A stretch of DNA of 34,423 nucleotides from JBGFRR01 sp041695045 (lineage in GTDB: Bacteria; Bacteroidota; Ignavibacteria; UBA10030), in the NCBI GenBank assembly GCA_041695045.1, contig JBGFRR010000134.1:1-34423 (forward strand). The letters run 5' to 3'. Made by a program: the position numbers and the translations under genes. Shown in pieces: positions 1 to 7,164 of the stretch. Positions within the stretch are counted from its first letter, which is position 1. Every line of letters starts with the position of its first letter. A model generated the notes under the pieces. The model was not told the origin of the DNA. It was given only the letters and a program-made list of their open reading frames with translations, and did not search any database.

Positions 1-30
1 GCGTGGCGGGCAGGCCGGAGCCGACCATAA

Positions 31-606
31 ACTCAGCAGGGCTCATCTCATCGCCGGTACATCAGCGACGGGTCTGGAGACCCGTCCTACAATAATGTTC
101 AACTCTCACATCATCTCCACACTGCGCAGCGAAAGGAATTAGGAGCGTTTGTCTTTGCTCTGAATCCAGAGGCGTACGTTCCCGCGGCGGCACCGACCAG
201 ATGGCGTCAGTTCTGGAATCAACGAATTCGCTACGCGAGTAAGGGGAGACATTACGGCTTTGAGATGACTGCCGGGCTTGTCGCCGTCTACCTTTTCAAC
301 CTGCTGCTTGTCGGCGGAGTAGTGGCGGCCGCCGTAGGCGACTTCGTTTCGGATGATTGGCTACTGAGTGCAAGCGCGTTATGGTTCGCGAAGCTTCTCC
401 TCGAAGCCAACTTCCTTTTCCATGCGGCTGAGCTGTTTCAGGAACGGCATCTCCTTCGGTACTTCATTCCAACAGCCATTGTTCATCCATTGTACATTAT
501 CCTCTTCGGGTTTCTTGGTCTGTTTTCGGGGTTTCAGTGGAAAGGAGAGGCGTTCGAACGGAAAGCGGCTATGAACCAGACATCCCACCAGGTCACACCT
601 CATTGA
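31..606 (+). CDS. Family-2 glycosyltransferase, C-terminal part (5' end missing)
   Basis: The frame is open from base 31 (stop at 28-30) to the stop at 604-606, well upstream of the first ATG at 265. The segment RQFWNQRIRYASKGRHYGFEM is the Q-x-R-x-R-W/Y-A-S-K motif found at the end of the catalytic domain of processive GT2 enzymes. It is followed by three hydrophobic stretches (about 265-560) and a final FQWKGE, like the usual F-x-W-K-G-R end. Such enzymes move sugars from nucleotide donors at the inner membrane. The expected acidic GDD/ED region would lie around bases 60-130. There the frame runs through a 20-bp palindrome (67-86), and a recognisable family sequence is only regained around base 90. 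The gene is therefore either 5'-truncated by repeat insertion or continues in another frame before base 31. The GT2 family call is fairly sure; the substrate is unknown. Confidence 0.65.
   Translation, partial: TQQGSSHRRYISDGSGDPSYNNVQLSHHLHTAQRKELGAFVFALNPEAYVPAAAPTRWRQFWNQRIRYASKGRHYGFEMTAGLVAVYLFNLLLVGGVVAAAVGDFVSDDWLLSASALWFAKLLLEANFLFHAAELFQERHLLRYFIPTAIVHPLYIILFGFLGLFSGFQWKGEAFERKAAMNQTSHQVTPH
67..86. repeat. 20-bp palindrome inside the glycosyltransferase frame
   Basis: Perfect 9-bp arms GACGGGTCT and AGACCCGTC with a GG centre. It lies in the open frame just where the conserved acidic motif of GT2 enzymes would be expected. It belongs to the set of in-gene palindromes described in the findings. 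Confidence 0.8.
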
Positions 607-639
607 CTCTCTATCCAGTTTTCTCTACTATTATCAGGT

Positions 640-970
640 TGTTGAAAAACCTTTTTCTGTCATTCTGAAGGATCCGCCGACCTGCCCGCCGCAGCGAAGC
701 GGCAGGCGGGCCTGCCCGCCAAATCCGCCGGAGGCGGAGGAGGCAGAAGGCGGAGACTGAAGAATCGTTCGACTGAGGCCCTCGTCTGAGATCGGGCGAA
801 GACCTCACGACGAAGTCTCCTTTTTTGATGAAGATTCCCCGCCTGCCTACATCACGGCTCTGTGCGCGGCGGGCAGGTTCATCCCGCTACAAGGCAGGGG
901 GATTCCCCGGCCCGCAGTAAGGCATCAGAGCCGGGGCGGGCAGAATGACCTGTTGCCTCGTTTTTCAACA
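640..970. repeat. MITE-like repeat block with 11-bp terminal inverted repeats
   Basis: TGTTGAAAAAC at 640-650 is the exact reverse complement of GTTTTTCAACA at 960-970. A second inverted pair lies just inside (GTCATTCTG at 659-667, CAGAATGAC at 941-949). Between them are several GC-rich palindromes built on CCTGCCCGCC and on TCCGCC-GGA-GGCGGA (724-738). There is no credible coding sequence. The ends resemble the TGTTGAAAAA-type termini common to many small non-autonomous bacterial repeats. This fills the 607-1023 gap, apart from the leader of the next gene. Confidence 0.65.
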
Positions 971-1023
971 CCGTGCTATTTTCGTAGTGTACCCCGCCAC
1001 ACATCGTCATTGAAGATCGAAGG

Positions 1024-1845
1024 ATGAGAATCTCCAGCTCCTACCGCAACCTGCTCAGGTCTATTCTCTCCGGTGCGTACACACCGCTGGATGTGCACGA
1101 GTTTGTCCATCTCTGCTACTCGCTGGCACTTCCCATCATCCGGAAAAAGATCATCAGCGGGAAACTCAGTTCCTACCACCTCGGCCTCAAGGAGAGCGAC
1201 ATCGTGTATGATTGTCTTGCCGACCTCTTCCGGCGCGATGAGCAAGGAAAGTTCGTCAAGCTTTATTCCTTCTTTGAGAGCGAGCAGCTTAATGTCAGCA
1301 CGTGTCATGAGGACGAAATCTTCATCGCGTTGCGACGCCTTGTGTTCCTCAAGGTCAACAACAACATCATCCGCCTGTACAGCGAAGCCGATCCGACGCT
1401 CGGCAAGGTGCTGCGTAACATGAGGCTGGCGAATCACAAAGAACGGCTGTTTGACGAGCTTCAACGTTTTGGCGAAACGTACCTTGTGCCGCGCGACATG
1501 GAGAGTTTGACAAATTGCCCTCCCTTTCCGTTGGAGAAGCTCGAGCAGCAATTCATCGGAGCGGTGCTGGTACACGATACGCTCATGGTCATGCTGAGAA
1601 AGCTCCACCAGATTGTTGCGGGTCAGCGACAGTACCAACGGGCGATTCCGCTCGTTTCCGCCGCGCTCATGGTCAAAAAGGTCTATGTGCTCGGATGGGA
1701 GGGTCACGAGGAAGAACGGCCCATTGCCGAGGCAACTCTTCTGCAGGAGGACATCAGGGGCACGGCAGAGCGTGTGTGTGAGCTGCTCAACAAGAAGATG
1801 TATTCGACCTATGTGGTCAGAAAAAATATCCGAAGTCAGTGGTAG
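1024..1845 (+). CDS. Putative sigma-factor-like regulatory protein (0-frame product, 273 aa)
   Basis: This 273-residue, largely helical, soluble protein has no signal peptide. Residues 57-80 (ESDIVYDCLADLFRRDEQGKF) and 95-135 (IALRRLVFLKVNNNIIRLYSE) have the charged amphipathic look of sigma-70 region 2, but no textbook motif can be claimed. The functional guess rests mainly on context: the gene two positions downstream carries an anti-sigma-type zinc motif and a membrane anchor. The frame ends at 1843-1845, just after an A AAA AAT sequence (1821-1827). The -1 frame continues open for about 77 codons with similar composition, so the full-length protein may be about 345 residues. The ATG directly follows GAAGG, so the ribosome-binding site is poor. 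It is surely coding; the sigma assignment is tentative. Confidence 0.6.
   Translation: MRISSSYRNLLRSILSGAYTPLDVHEFVHLCYSLALPIIRKKIISGKLSSYHLGLKESDIVYDCLADLFRRDEQGKFVKLYSFFESEQLNVSTCHEDEIFIALRRLVFLKVNNNIIRLYSEADPTLGKVLRNMRLANHKERLFDELQRFGETYLVPRDMESLTNCPPFPLEKLEQQFIGAVLVHDTLMVMLRKLHQIVAGQRQYQRAIPLVSAALMVKKVYVLGWEGHEEERPIAEATLLQEDIRGTAERVCELLNKKMYSTYVVRKNIRSQW
1821..1827 (+). other. Candidate -1 frameshift site A AAA AAT
   Basis: The heptamer fits the X XXY YYZ pattern and is in phase: the zero-frame codons are AGA AAA AAT. A -1 slip here leads into the open frame that ends at 2057 and reads through VVRKK-YPKSVVANYFNAVRE. It is also a six-A homopolymer, so a sequencing or assembly indel would give the same picture. 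No stimulatory hairpin was verified downstream. Confidence 0.35.
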
Positions 1846-2057
1846 CCAATTATTTCAACGCCGTGCGGGAGATTATCGTGCAGGAATTCTCCGGCCAGCA
1901 AGCGATGGACGGTTCCTACTTTGATATGCTGAAGACCTTCATGCCGCGCATGACGAAGAAGGAGTACGCAACCAAACATCGGACGATCCTCGAATACTTG
2001 GCAAAAATGGCAAAGAAAGAGATGGTAGCAGAACTGAAGAAATCGGAATCTGCGTGA
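1839..2057 (+). CDS. C-terminal segment of the sigma-like protein in the -1 frame, or a small overlapping gene
   Basis: The frame is open from 1782. The first possible start in it is a GTG at 1839, which overlaps the end of the preceding gene by 7 bases and has no clear Shine-Dalgarno sequence. The 72-residue product (VANYFNAVREIIVQEF... then a Lys-rich helix ending MAKKEMVAELKKSESA) looks like a helical domain end rather than a free protein. Reading it as an extension of the 1024 gene through the A-run at 1821 is the simplest explanation. It could instead be a translationally coupled small protein. No family was recognised. Confidence 0.5.
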   Translation: MVANYFNAVREIIVQEFSGQQAMDGSYFDMLKTFMPRMTKKEYATKHRTILEYLAKMAKKEMVAELKKSESA

Positions 2058-2090
2058 CGCTTCCGATGTCGGTATATAGATAACAGAACG

Positions 2091-3545
2091 ATGGAAACGA
2101 CAAACCATATCGACGAGAAAAACTTAGAGCTCTGCGTGCTGGAGTCGCCGCTCGTTCAGGAACAGCGCGCCGCCATCAAGCAGCATCTGAGGACGTGTCT
2201 CTGGTGCACGGCACTGTACAAAGAAATGAAGTCCTACTACGAACAGGTGGATCAACTTCAGCGTGAACAAGCTCAGCGTGCCAGTCACGCGTTGACGGTG
2301 ACGCAGCGCGCGCTTCGCGAGCGTGAAGTCGGTTTTGGTACTCCTCTCCCCATCCAGTCCGCCGATGGCGGACTTCCCCAACGGTTTGTGGAGTCATTTC
2401 GCCGATATCCCGCGCGGTGGTCTGTGGGGTTTGCCACAATGGTTGCGGCATTGGTTCTCCTCATCCCTCGCTTGTGGACGGGTGACAGCAATCCCGCCTA
2501 TGCGCGGCCGGAGAAGGAGTTCCTCGTTGCGTACAACAAGCAAGGGGATGAGTTGTGGAGAAAGTATATCTTTAAGGGCTTCAGCATGGAGTCTCCACCA
2601 CAATGGATAGCCGAGCATGAGGGGCGTGGTCTTATCGTTCGGGATATCGATCGCGACGGGAAAAACGAGGTGACAGGAATCTTTGGCTGGGCGTACTCAC
2701 CCTACATGGGGGCAAATAATCCCTTCCAGAACGCGGTCGTTTGTTTTGAGGCAGATGGTCGGGAGCGGTGGCGGTACGATCTTCATCGGAATGTTACCAT
2801 TGGCGGCGTTCCGTACTCGGACGACTATGCTTTCTATCAGATTGTCTACGAGGGGCGTGAGGACCAAGCGGCAGAAGTTGTAGCACTCGCATCTCATCGC
2901 CCATGGTTTCCTAACGTTATCGTTCGGTTGGATGCGAGAACGGGCACGCTCAAGAGCGAATACTGGCACAACGGGGGGCTTCCGTATTATACTCGTAAGG
3001 ACCTCGACGGCGATGGGGTTGAGGAGTTGTTGTTTGGGGGTCAGAACAATCGGCTTGGCCACGCGTCGCTCGCGGTGTTCGACCCACGGAAGATCGAGGG
3101 GCACGGACCGGCGCCGGCCGGCTTCGCGCCGGAAGGCATGTCTCCGGGGACGGAGAAGTATTACCTCCTCTTTCCGGGCTCCGACTTGAAGAAATATTGG
3201 GCCGACATTACGAATGAAATATCGGGAGTGAAGATCATGGAGGATGGGCTTATTCAGGTGATCGTAGCTGAGAAGGTTCCCTTCCCGGTCAAGATGGAAG
3301 GTCCGGCACCGGAAGGAGGTACGTTGTATTTCTATTTTGACTCCTCGATGCGGTGCGTACGGGTGCGCGCCTCGGATGCGTTCAGTGGATTGCATGGACG
3401 GTATCGAGACCGGGGACTGGTGACGAGCGAGCTGAACGAGGAGTACTTCGAGAATCTCAGACGCGGTATACGGTACTGGGATGGGGAGAAATTCGTAGGG
3501 GAACCAGTGATGAATAAGCGACACCGGGAGTTCGTGATGAGGTGA
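2091..3545 (+). CDS. Membrane-anchored anti-sigma-like protein with FG-GAP/VCBS-type periplasmic region
   Basis: 484 residues. Residues 1-50 carry H32-x3-C36-x2-C39, the arrangement of zinc-binding anti-sigma (ZAS/zf-HC2) domains that hold an ECF sigma factor at the membrane. A charged helix (45-80) and a linker lead to a single transmembrane helix at about 111-128 (GFATMVAALVLLI). The rest, about 340 residues, would be periplasmic. It contains two Asp-rich calcium-loop sequences of the FG-GAP/VCBS type, RDIDRDGKNEV (around 190) and KDLDGDGVEELLFGG (around 300), as in beta-propeller lectin-like modules. It follows the sigma-like gene by 33 bases and is probably co-transcribed. By family logic it would sense an envelope or extracellular ligand and release the regulator. 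The linker holds a 19-bp palindrome (2356-2374). The domain types are reasonably sure; the signal is unknown. Confidence 0.65.
   Translation: METTNHIDEKNLELCVLESPLVQEQRAAIKQHLRTCLWCTALYKEMKSYYEQVDQLQREQAQRASHALTVTQRALREREVGFGTPLPIQSADGGLPQRFVESFRRYPARWSVGFATMVAALVLLIPRLWTGDSNPAYARPEKEFLVAYNKQGDELWRKYIFKGFSMESPPQWIAEHEGRGLIVRDIDRDGKNEVTGIFGWAYSPYMGANNPFQNAVVCFEADGRERWRYDLHRNVTIGGVPYSDDYAFYQIVYEGREDQAAEVVALASHRPWFPNVIVRLDARTGTLKSEYWHNGGLPYYTRKDLDGDGVEELLFGGQNNRLGHASLAVFDPRKIEGHGPAPAGFAPEGMSPGTEKYYLLFPGSDLKKYWADITNEISGVKIMEDGLIQVIVAEKVPFPVKMEGPAPEGGTLYFYFDSSMRCVRVRASDAFSGLHGRYRDRGLVTSELNEEYFENLRRGIRYWDGEKFVGEPVMNKRHREFVMR
2356..2374. repeat. Palindrome in the anti-sigma linker
   Basis: AGTCCGCC-GAT-GGCGGACT has perfect 8-bp arms. 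It encodes SADGG in the cytoplasmic linker between the zinc motif and the membrane helix, where extra residues would be tolerated. Confidence 0.7.
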
Positions 3546-3614
3546 AGGGGGAGGAAGGGAGTGAAGATATGGGGAGAAATGGAGAAGTAGACTGATGCAA
3601 TAAGCAAACTAATT

Positions 3615-3752
3615 CAAGTTGACCGCTTTTCCATAATAGGACGCTGAAAAAGCCGAGAAAACGGGTTTTCGCGGATCAAATATCTGAAATAAAATCCGTT
3701 GAGATCAATTTTTTCAGTGTAAATCAGCGTCCCATGTAAACCGCTCAACTTG
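3615..3752. repeat. Nested inverted-repeat intergenic element
   Basis: CAAGTTGA (3615-3622) pairs with TCAACTTG (3745-3752), and GGACGCTGA (3639-3647) pairs with TCAGCGTCC (3724-3732). The interior is AT-rich and non-coding. The style matches the GGACGCTGAT.../...ATCAGCGTCC elements that recur between genes in Bacteroidota/Chlorobiota genomes, though that match is from memory. Confidence 0.55.
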
Positions 3753-3783
3753 AGAAACTAAGAAAAGCGAAAAGGCTGTAAGA

Positions 3784-3930
3784 AAGCCGGATTGTCCCTC
3801 CAGGGAGATGGGATGATTCGGCTTGGCTTTTCTTGTCCCTCGCCAAGGTTCAGCCCGCCGAATTCTGTTGTACGATGGCGGGCTTTCGCGTTTTTCCGCG
3901 TCCCGCTGTTTTGAAGCGGGATTTGTTTTC
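3784..3930 (+). terminator. Series of hairpins before the WD40 gene, the last terminator-like
   Basis: The 446-base gap 3546-3991 ends in four stem-loops. They are AAGCCG/CGGCTT (3784-3824), CTTGGC/GCCAAG (3823-3847), AGCCCGCC/GGCGGGCT (3852-3884) and TCCCGCT/AGCGGGA (3901-3921). The last is followed by TTTGTTTTC (3922-3930), a plausible intrinsic terminator about 60 bases before the WD40 start. The first two overlap, so alternative folds are possible. It could end the upstream transcript or act as a leader attenuator. Confidence 0.45.
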
Positions 3931-3991
3931 TGCGCGTCCGCCACGATGCAGGTATGTACAGAGAAGAATCAGCTTAAGGAGATTACGCACG

Positions 3992-5311
3992 ATGAGATCA
4001 GTACTGTTGATCGTTGCAGTATTCTGTCTTTCCTTTTCTGTTTTGTTTGCTCAGACCAGCATCTACACGCAGGTCAGTCAGGTGCAGGGGCCATCTGATG
4101 CGATCGCGGGTATTGCCATCAGTCCGGACGGACGACTGATTGCCTATGGGACGTTCGCCGATAACCTGATTCGAATTGTCGATGTTGCCACGCGGCAGGA
4201 GATTCGAACGTTGAGCGGACACACCAACCGTGTCACAGAGCTTGCCTTCAGTCCCAACTCTCAAGTCCTTGCCTCCCAGAGCACGGTGAATCTTTCTCCG
4301 GGTGATGGTTCAGTACGACTCTGGAATGTTTCCACCGGCGCGCAGATCGCGACGATTGCAACCTCGGGCGTCGGTCAGCTTGCCTTTTCGCCCGACGGCA
4401 CCACACTTGCCGGCGCATCGGGCGGCAACCCCCTCAACGTTCACCTCTGGGATGCTTCGAACTTGACACTACGGCGCGCAATCTCTACCGTCTTTCGCGT
4501 CGTGGCGTTCAGTCCCGACGGAAGCCGTATCGCGACGGCGAAGCGCAACGAGACGCTGTACATAATGGATACTGGGTCGGGGTCTCAGGTGGCCGCCTAC
4601 ACGGGACACACCGGCTGGGTGACCGCGACGGCGTACAGCGCGAACGGTCAACTGCTCGCCTCGGCTGGAGACGATCGGTCGATTCGTGTTTGGAATCCGC
4701 AGACTGGTCAGACAACTCGAACGCTGACCGGGCACACCACCTATCCAGATTTCATCGCGTTCAGGCCGGACGGAGCAATCCTCGCATCGGTGGGGAGCGG
4801 GGTGAACATAACGCGTACAAGCAGAGGAATCTCTGTTAGTATTAGCAACGCAGATCGATTCTTGCGGCTGTGGGATTTGAACACGGGCACTGAGCTTACT
4901 CGTGTAAACATCGGAAACGATGTGCTGAGCGGCGTCTCGTTCAGTGCGAATTGGGGTGTGCTCGTCACCGGGAGCAACGCCGGCCTGATCCGCATCTTCC
5001 AGGGTCCAGTGACATCGGTCCGTGCGGACAATCCCCCAACAAGCTTCGAGCTTTACCAGAACTATCCCAACCCGTTTAATCCGTCCACAGTTATTCGTTA
5101 TACGTTACCCGGAATAGGGACACGTCATGACGTGTCCTTACGGATCTACAATCTTCACGGACAGGAGGTTACTCGGTTGGTGGATGGCGTGCAAGAGGCC
5201 GGTGAACATCGCGTCGTGTGGAGGCCGGAAGGTTTGCCGAGCGGGGTGTATTTCTATCGTCTGCAAACAGGCGAGTTTGTCAAGACAAAACGGCTTGTCC
5301 TCTTGAAATGA
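3992..5311 (+). CDS. Secreted WD40 beta-propeller protein with type IX sorting domain
   Basis: The start at 3992 is preferred over upstream starts because AAGGAG lies 10 bases before it and it opens directly with a signal peptide (MRSVLLIVAVFCLSFSVLFA). The 439-residue product has about six or seven WD40 blades (residues 35-345), each with the typical LAFSPDGxxLA / SxDxxIRxWN pattern. WD40 propellers are protein-binding scaffolds; an exported one is less usual. Residues 352-439 are a Por/type IX C-terminal sorting domain starting at QNYPNPFNPST and ending SGVYFYRLQTGEFVKTKRLVLLK, which directs transfer across the outer membrane and is normally cleaved. A perfect 20-bp palindrome (5118-5137) lies in a loop of this domain. 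The partner is unknown. Confidence 0.85.
   Translation: MRSVLLIVAVFCLSFSVLFAQTSIYTQVSQVQGPSDAIAGIAISPDGRLIAYGTFADNLIRIVDVATRQEIRTLSGHTNRVTELAFSPNSQVLASQSTVNLSPGDGSVRLWNVSTGAQIATIATSGVGQLAFSPDGTTLAGASGGNPLNVHLWDASNLTLRRAISTVFRVVAFSPDGSRIATAKRNETLYIMDTGSGSQVAAYTGHTGWVTATAYSANGQLLASAGDDRSIRVWNPQTGQTTRTLTGHTTYPDFIAFRPDGAILASVGSGVNITRTSRGISVSISNADRFLRLWDLNTGTELTRVNIGNDVLSGVSFSANWGVLVTGSNAGLIRIFQGPVTSVRADNPPTSFELYQNYPNPFNPSTVIRYTLPGIGTRHDVSLRIYNLHGQEVTRLVDGVQEAGEHRVVWRPEGLPSGVYFYRLQTGEFVKTKRLVLLK
5118..5137. repeat. Perfect 20-bp palindrome inside the sorting-domain coding region
   Basis: GGACACGTCA/TGACGTGTCC has no loop. Compared with the sorting domain of the 7165 gene, the WD40 protein has GIGTRHD where the other has KSVR before VSL-IYN. 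The palindrome therefore coincides with about three extra residues in a loop between strands. Confidence 0.8.
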
Positions 5312-5372
5312 TAGGTCAAGCTGAACACTCGATGGATGCCAAGGTGGAAATGACCCAGAAGGAGGGACAACA

Positions 5373-6101
5373 ATGAACCAACTCCATCGGCTCCTGTATT
5401 TGATTGCGGCAACGATGGTTATCGCCAGTTCCCTTTACGCCCGCCAAGGCAGTTCTGAGACCAAGTGGCCACAAGGATTCTACATCAAGACAGCGTATGC
5501 TGTGATTAGCAACCCAGGTTTCTTGGATCCGCTCGGTGGGGAAGATGGCCCGGTTGTACCTCAAAGTAGAACAACAGCTGGAGTGGGTCTGGGGTACGAA
5601 TATTTCTTCGCAGAAGGTTTTGGAGTCTTTGGCGGCGTACTGTACGTGTTGAGCAAGAGGTTCAACAGTTTCGGCTACACCTCGGAAGTCGGCACCAGTG
5701 TTACGTATCAAGACCCTGAATTCGGCCTCGTAGGGTTTGAGTTCAGCGGGCATTGGTTTCCGAAGGATGATTTCCCACTGAGCTTGTACGTTGTCTTTGA
5801 CATTGCCGTCGTCTCTGAATCATACAAGTTCACCGATTCAAGTTTTCCTAAAGATAATGGGCCACAAGAGCACATCAGCGCACGGCCCGGGATCGGGTTA
5901 GGAACAAGAATCGTTCTCTGGCGATCACTGTCCCTACAGCTTGAATATCAGTGGATCGTTGCTGCATCATCGACAACGTCCGATCTCGGTGAGTATGTGT
6001 ATACTGACAGTCAAGGATACGATTGGTACCGGATCAAGAGCTCTGATGAGTCGACCTTCTACACAAAACTGCTCACGGCCGGGATTGTTTTCACGTTCTG
6101 A
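5373..6101 (+). CDS. Outer-membrane beta-barrel family protein
   Basis: 242 residues with a signal peptide (MNQLHRLLYLIAATMVIASSLYARQ). GGAGGGA lies 7-8 bases before the ATG. The mature part alternates polar and aromatic residues (GVGLGYEYFF, GVFGGVLYVL, LVGFEFSGHWF, LSLQLEYQWIV) and ends in LTAGIVFTF, the C-terminal aromatic strand expected for an outer-membrane barrel. The size fits an 8- to 10-stranded barrel of the OmpW/opacity-like type. No substrate-specific family was recognised. It follows the WD40 gene by about 60 bases and precedes small envelope proteins, so it may belong to the same export-related operon. Confidence 0.7.
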   Translation: MNQLHRLLYLIAATMVIASSLYARQGSSETKWPQGFYIKTAYAVISNPGFLDPLGGEDGPVVPQSRTTAGVGLGYEYFFAEGFGVFGGVLYVLSKRFNSFGYTSEVGTSVTYQDPEFGLVGFEFSGHWFPKDDFPLSLYVVFDIAVVSESYKFTDSSFPKDNGPQEHISARPGIGLGTRIVLWRSLSLQLEYQWIVAASSTTSDLGEYVYTDSQGYDWYRIKSSDESTFYTKLLTAGIVFTF

Positions 6102-6120
6102 CCATTAAGGAAAAAGCACC

Positions 6121-6621
6121 ATGATGACGAAATCCTTGAGTAATATTAAGCGATGGCTTATGACCTCAGCTTGGGTTAGTCTGCTTGTTCTCAACGGCTG
6201 CACAAAAGATGAGTCGACGGGTCCCGATACAGGCACACCAAACGTTGCCCAGTACGCCGGTGTCTGGACAGGAACCACAGACCAGCGCTTACCAGTCTAT
6301 TTCCGTATTACCTCTTCAGGTGTGGTGGATAGTCTCACGATCCGTATCCGAATGGAGTTCCCAACATTTACCTGCACGGCGACCTTTAACAAGGACACCA
6401 CCGTAAGTGTTCAAGGCAATTCGTTTGTTGCGCGGGTCAAGTATGCCGGGTCGACGAATATCATCACGAGAGTTCGGGCGACTTTAAGCTCGGCTTCATC
6501 ATCTCAAGGTTCGTATGATGGCTATGGAGGCTCGTTTTCGCTCGTCTGCGGCAGTACATTTGCAACCGGGTTCACCAGCACGATCATCGACCAAGGCACC
6601 TGGACGGCAACGAAGCAATAA
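6121..6621 (+). CDS. Small lipoprotein, paralogue A
   Basis: 166 residues. A signal peptide ends in a lipobox, LVLNGC, with the lipidated Cys at about residue 27. The mature domain (YAGVWTGTTDQ...PVYFRI...CTATF...) is a compact beta-rich fold with two cysteines that could form a disulfide and an aromatic W-T-G-T motif. No named family was recognised. The next gene encodes a clear paralogue (WTGTTxQ.L.VYFR, TCxATF, FSLxCG shared), so this is a tandem duplication. It begins 19 bases after the barrel gene, suggesting co-transcription. Confidence 0.75.
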   Translation: MMTKSLSNIKRWLMTSAWVSLLVLNGCTKDESTGPDTGTPNVAQYAGVWTGTTDQRLPVYFRITSSGVVDSLTIRIRMEFPTFTCTATFNKDTTVSVQGNSFVARVKYAGSTNIITRVRATLSSASSSQGSYDGYGGSFSLVCGSTFATGFTSTIIDQGTWTATKQ

Positions 6622-6643
6622 TGTTTGCAAAACTTCAGAAAGG

Positions 6644-7159
6644 ATGCGCAAGGTGAAAACTCAGAGCATGTACCTCCTCATTCTCTTTGCACTCAGCTTT
6701 CTGGTGTTTTTCATGCAGCGAAGAGCAGGCGTCGCAGCTGTCTGTGGCAAGGTATGCGGGCATTTTTGGACTGGAACGACGAACCAAGGTTTGAGAGTCT
6801 ATTTCCGGGTTAGGGAAACAGGTGCCATTGATACGATGAGCGTACGTTTCCGGCTTGGCTCTGGCACAATAACCTGTTTAGCTACGTTCGCGCTCACTGG
6901 CACCGCGAACGTGAACGACTCTGGATTTCTGGTCTCGGTGAGAATTCCAGGCACAAATGTCTCGACAACCGTTGAGGGATCGTTCAACGCGGAGAACGCG
7001 GTAAGTGGTACTTACCAAGGGATCGCACAACCGTTTAGCCTCCTGTGCGGAATCGGGGAAAAGGCACTGCACATTTTTCTTCTCCATAATATTCTTAAAA
7101 GCAGCATGAGTTGTACAAACACCCTGCAAGACCTACCACTTGAACACAACTGGAGGTAA
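6644..7159 (+). CDS. Small envelope protein, paralogue B with atypical ends
   Basis: The start is taken at 6644 (MRKVKTQSMYLLILFALSFLVFF); an upstream ATG at 6515 would overlap paralogue A in another frame. The core (HFWTGTTNQGLRVYFRV...FSLLCG) aligns with the 6121 product. It lacks a clean lipobox (only AAVCG), and its C-terminus is an unrelated tail of about 30 residues (KALHIFLLHNILKSSM...) in place of the strand-rich end of paralogue A. This suggests a diverging or partly damaged copy. A nearby alternative start at the second Met (about 6668) is possible. It ends 5 bases before the metallopeptidase start. Confidence 0.6.
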   Translation: MRKVKTQSMYLLILFALSFLVFFMQRRAGVAAVCGKVCGHFWTGTTNQGLRVYFRVRETGAIDTMSVRFRLGSGTITCLATFALTGTANVNDSGFLVSVRIPGTNVSTTVEGSFNAENAVSGTYQGIAQPFSLLCGIGEKALHIFLLHNILKSSMSCTNTLQDLPLEHNWR

Positions 7160-7164
7160 TAGCC

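Noticed and set aside
640..970. Insertion sequence
   Set aside because: No transposase reading frame exists within or beside the terminal repeats; only a non-autonomous MITE-like element can be supported.
2347..2380. TCCCCA direct repeats around the palindrome at 2356-2374 as a target duplication
   Set aside because: The copies are only 6 bp in a C-rich context and 28 bases apart, which is not a multiple of three, so they do not fit an in-frame insertion.
2697..3524. 275-codon minus-strand open frame opposite the anti-sigma-like gene
   Set aside because: It lies wholly within a gene with conserved D-x-D-x-D-G loops, and its product has no coherent features.
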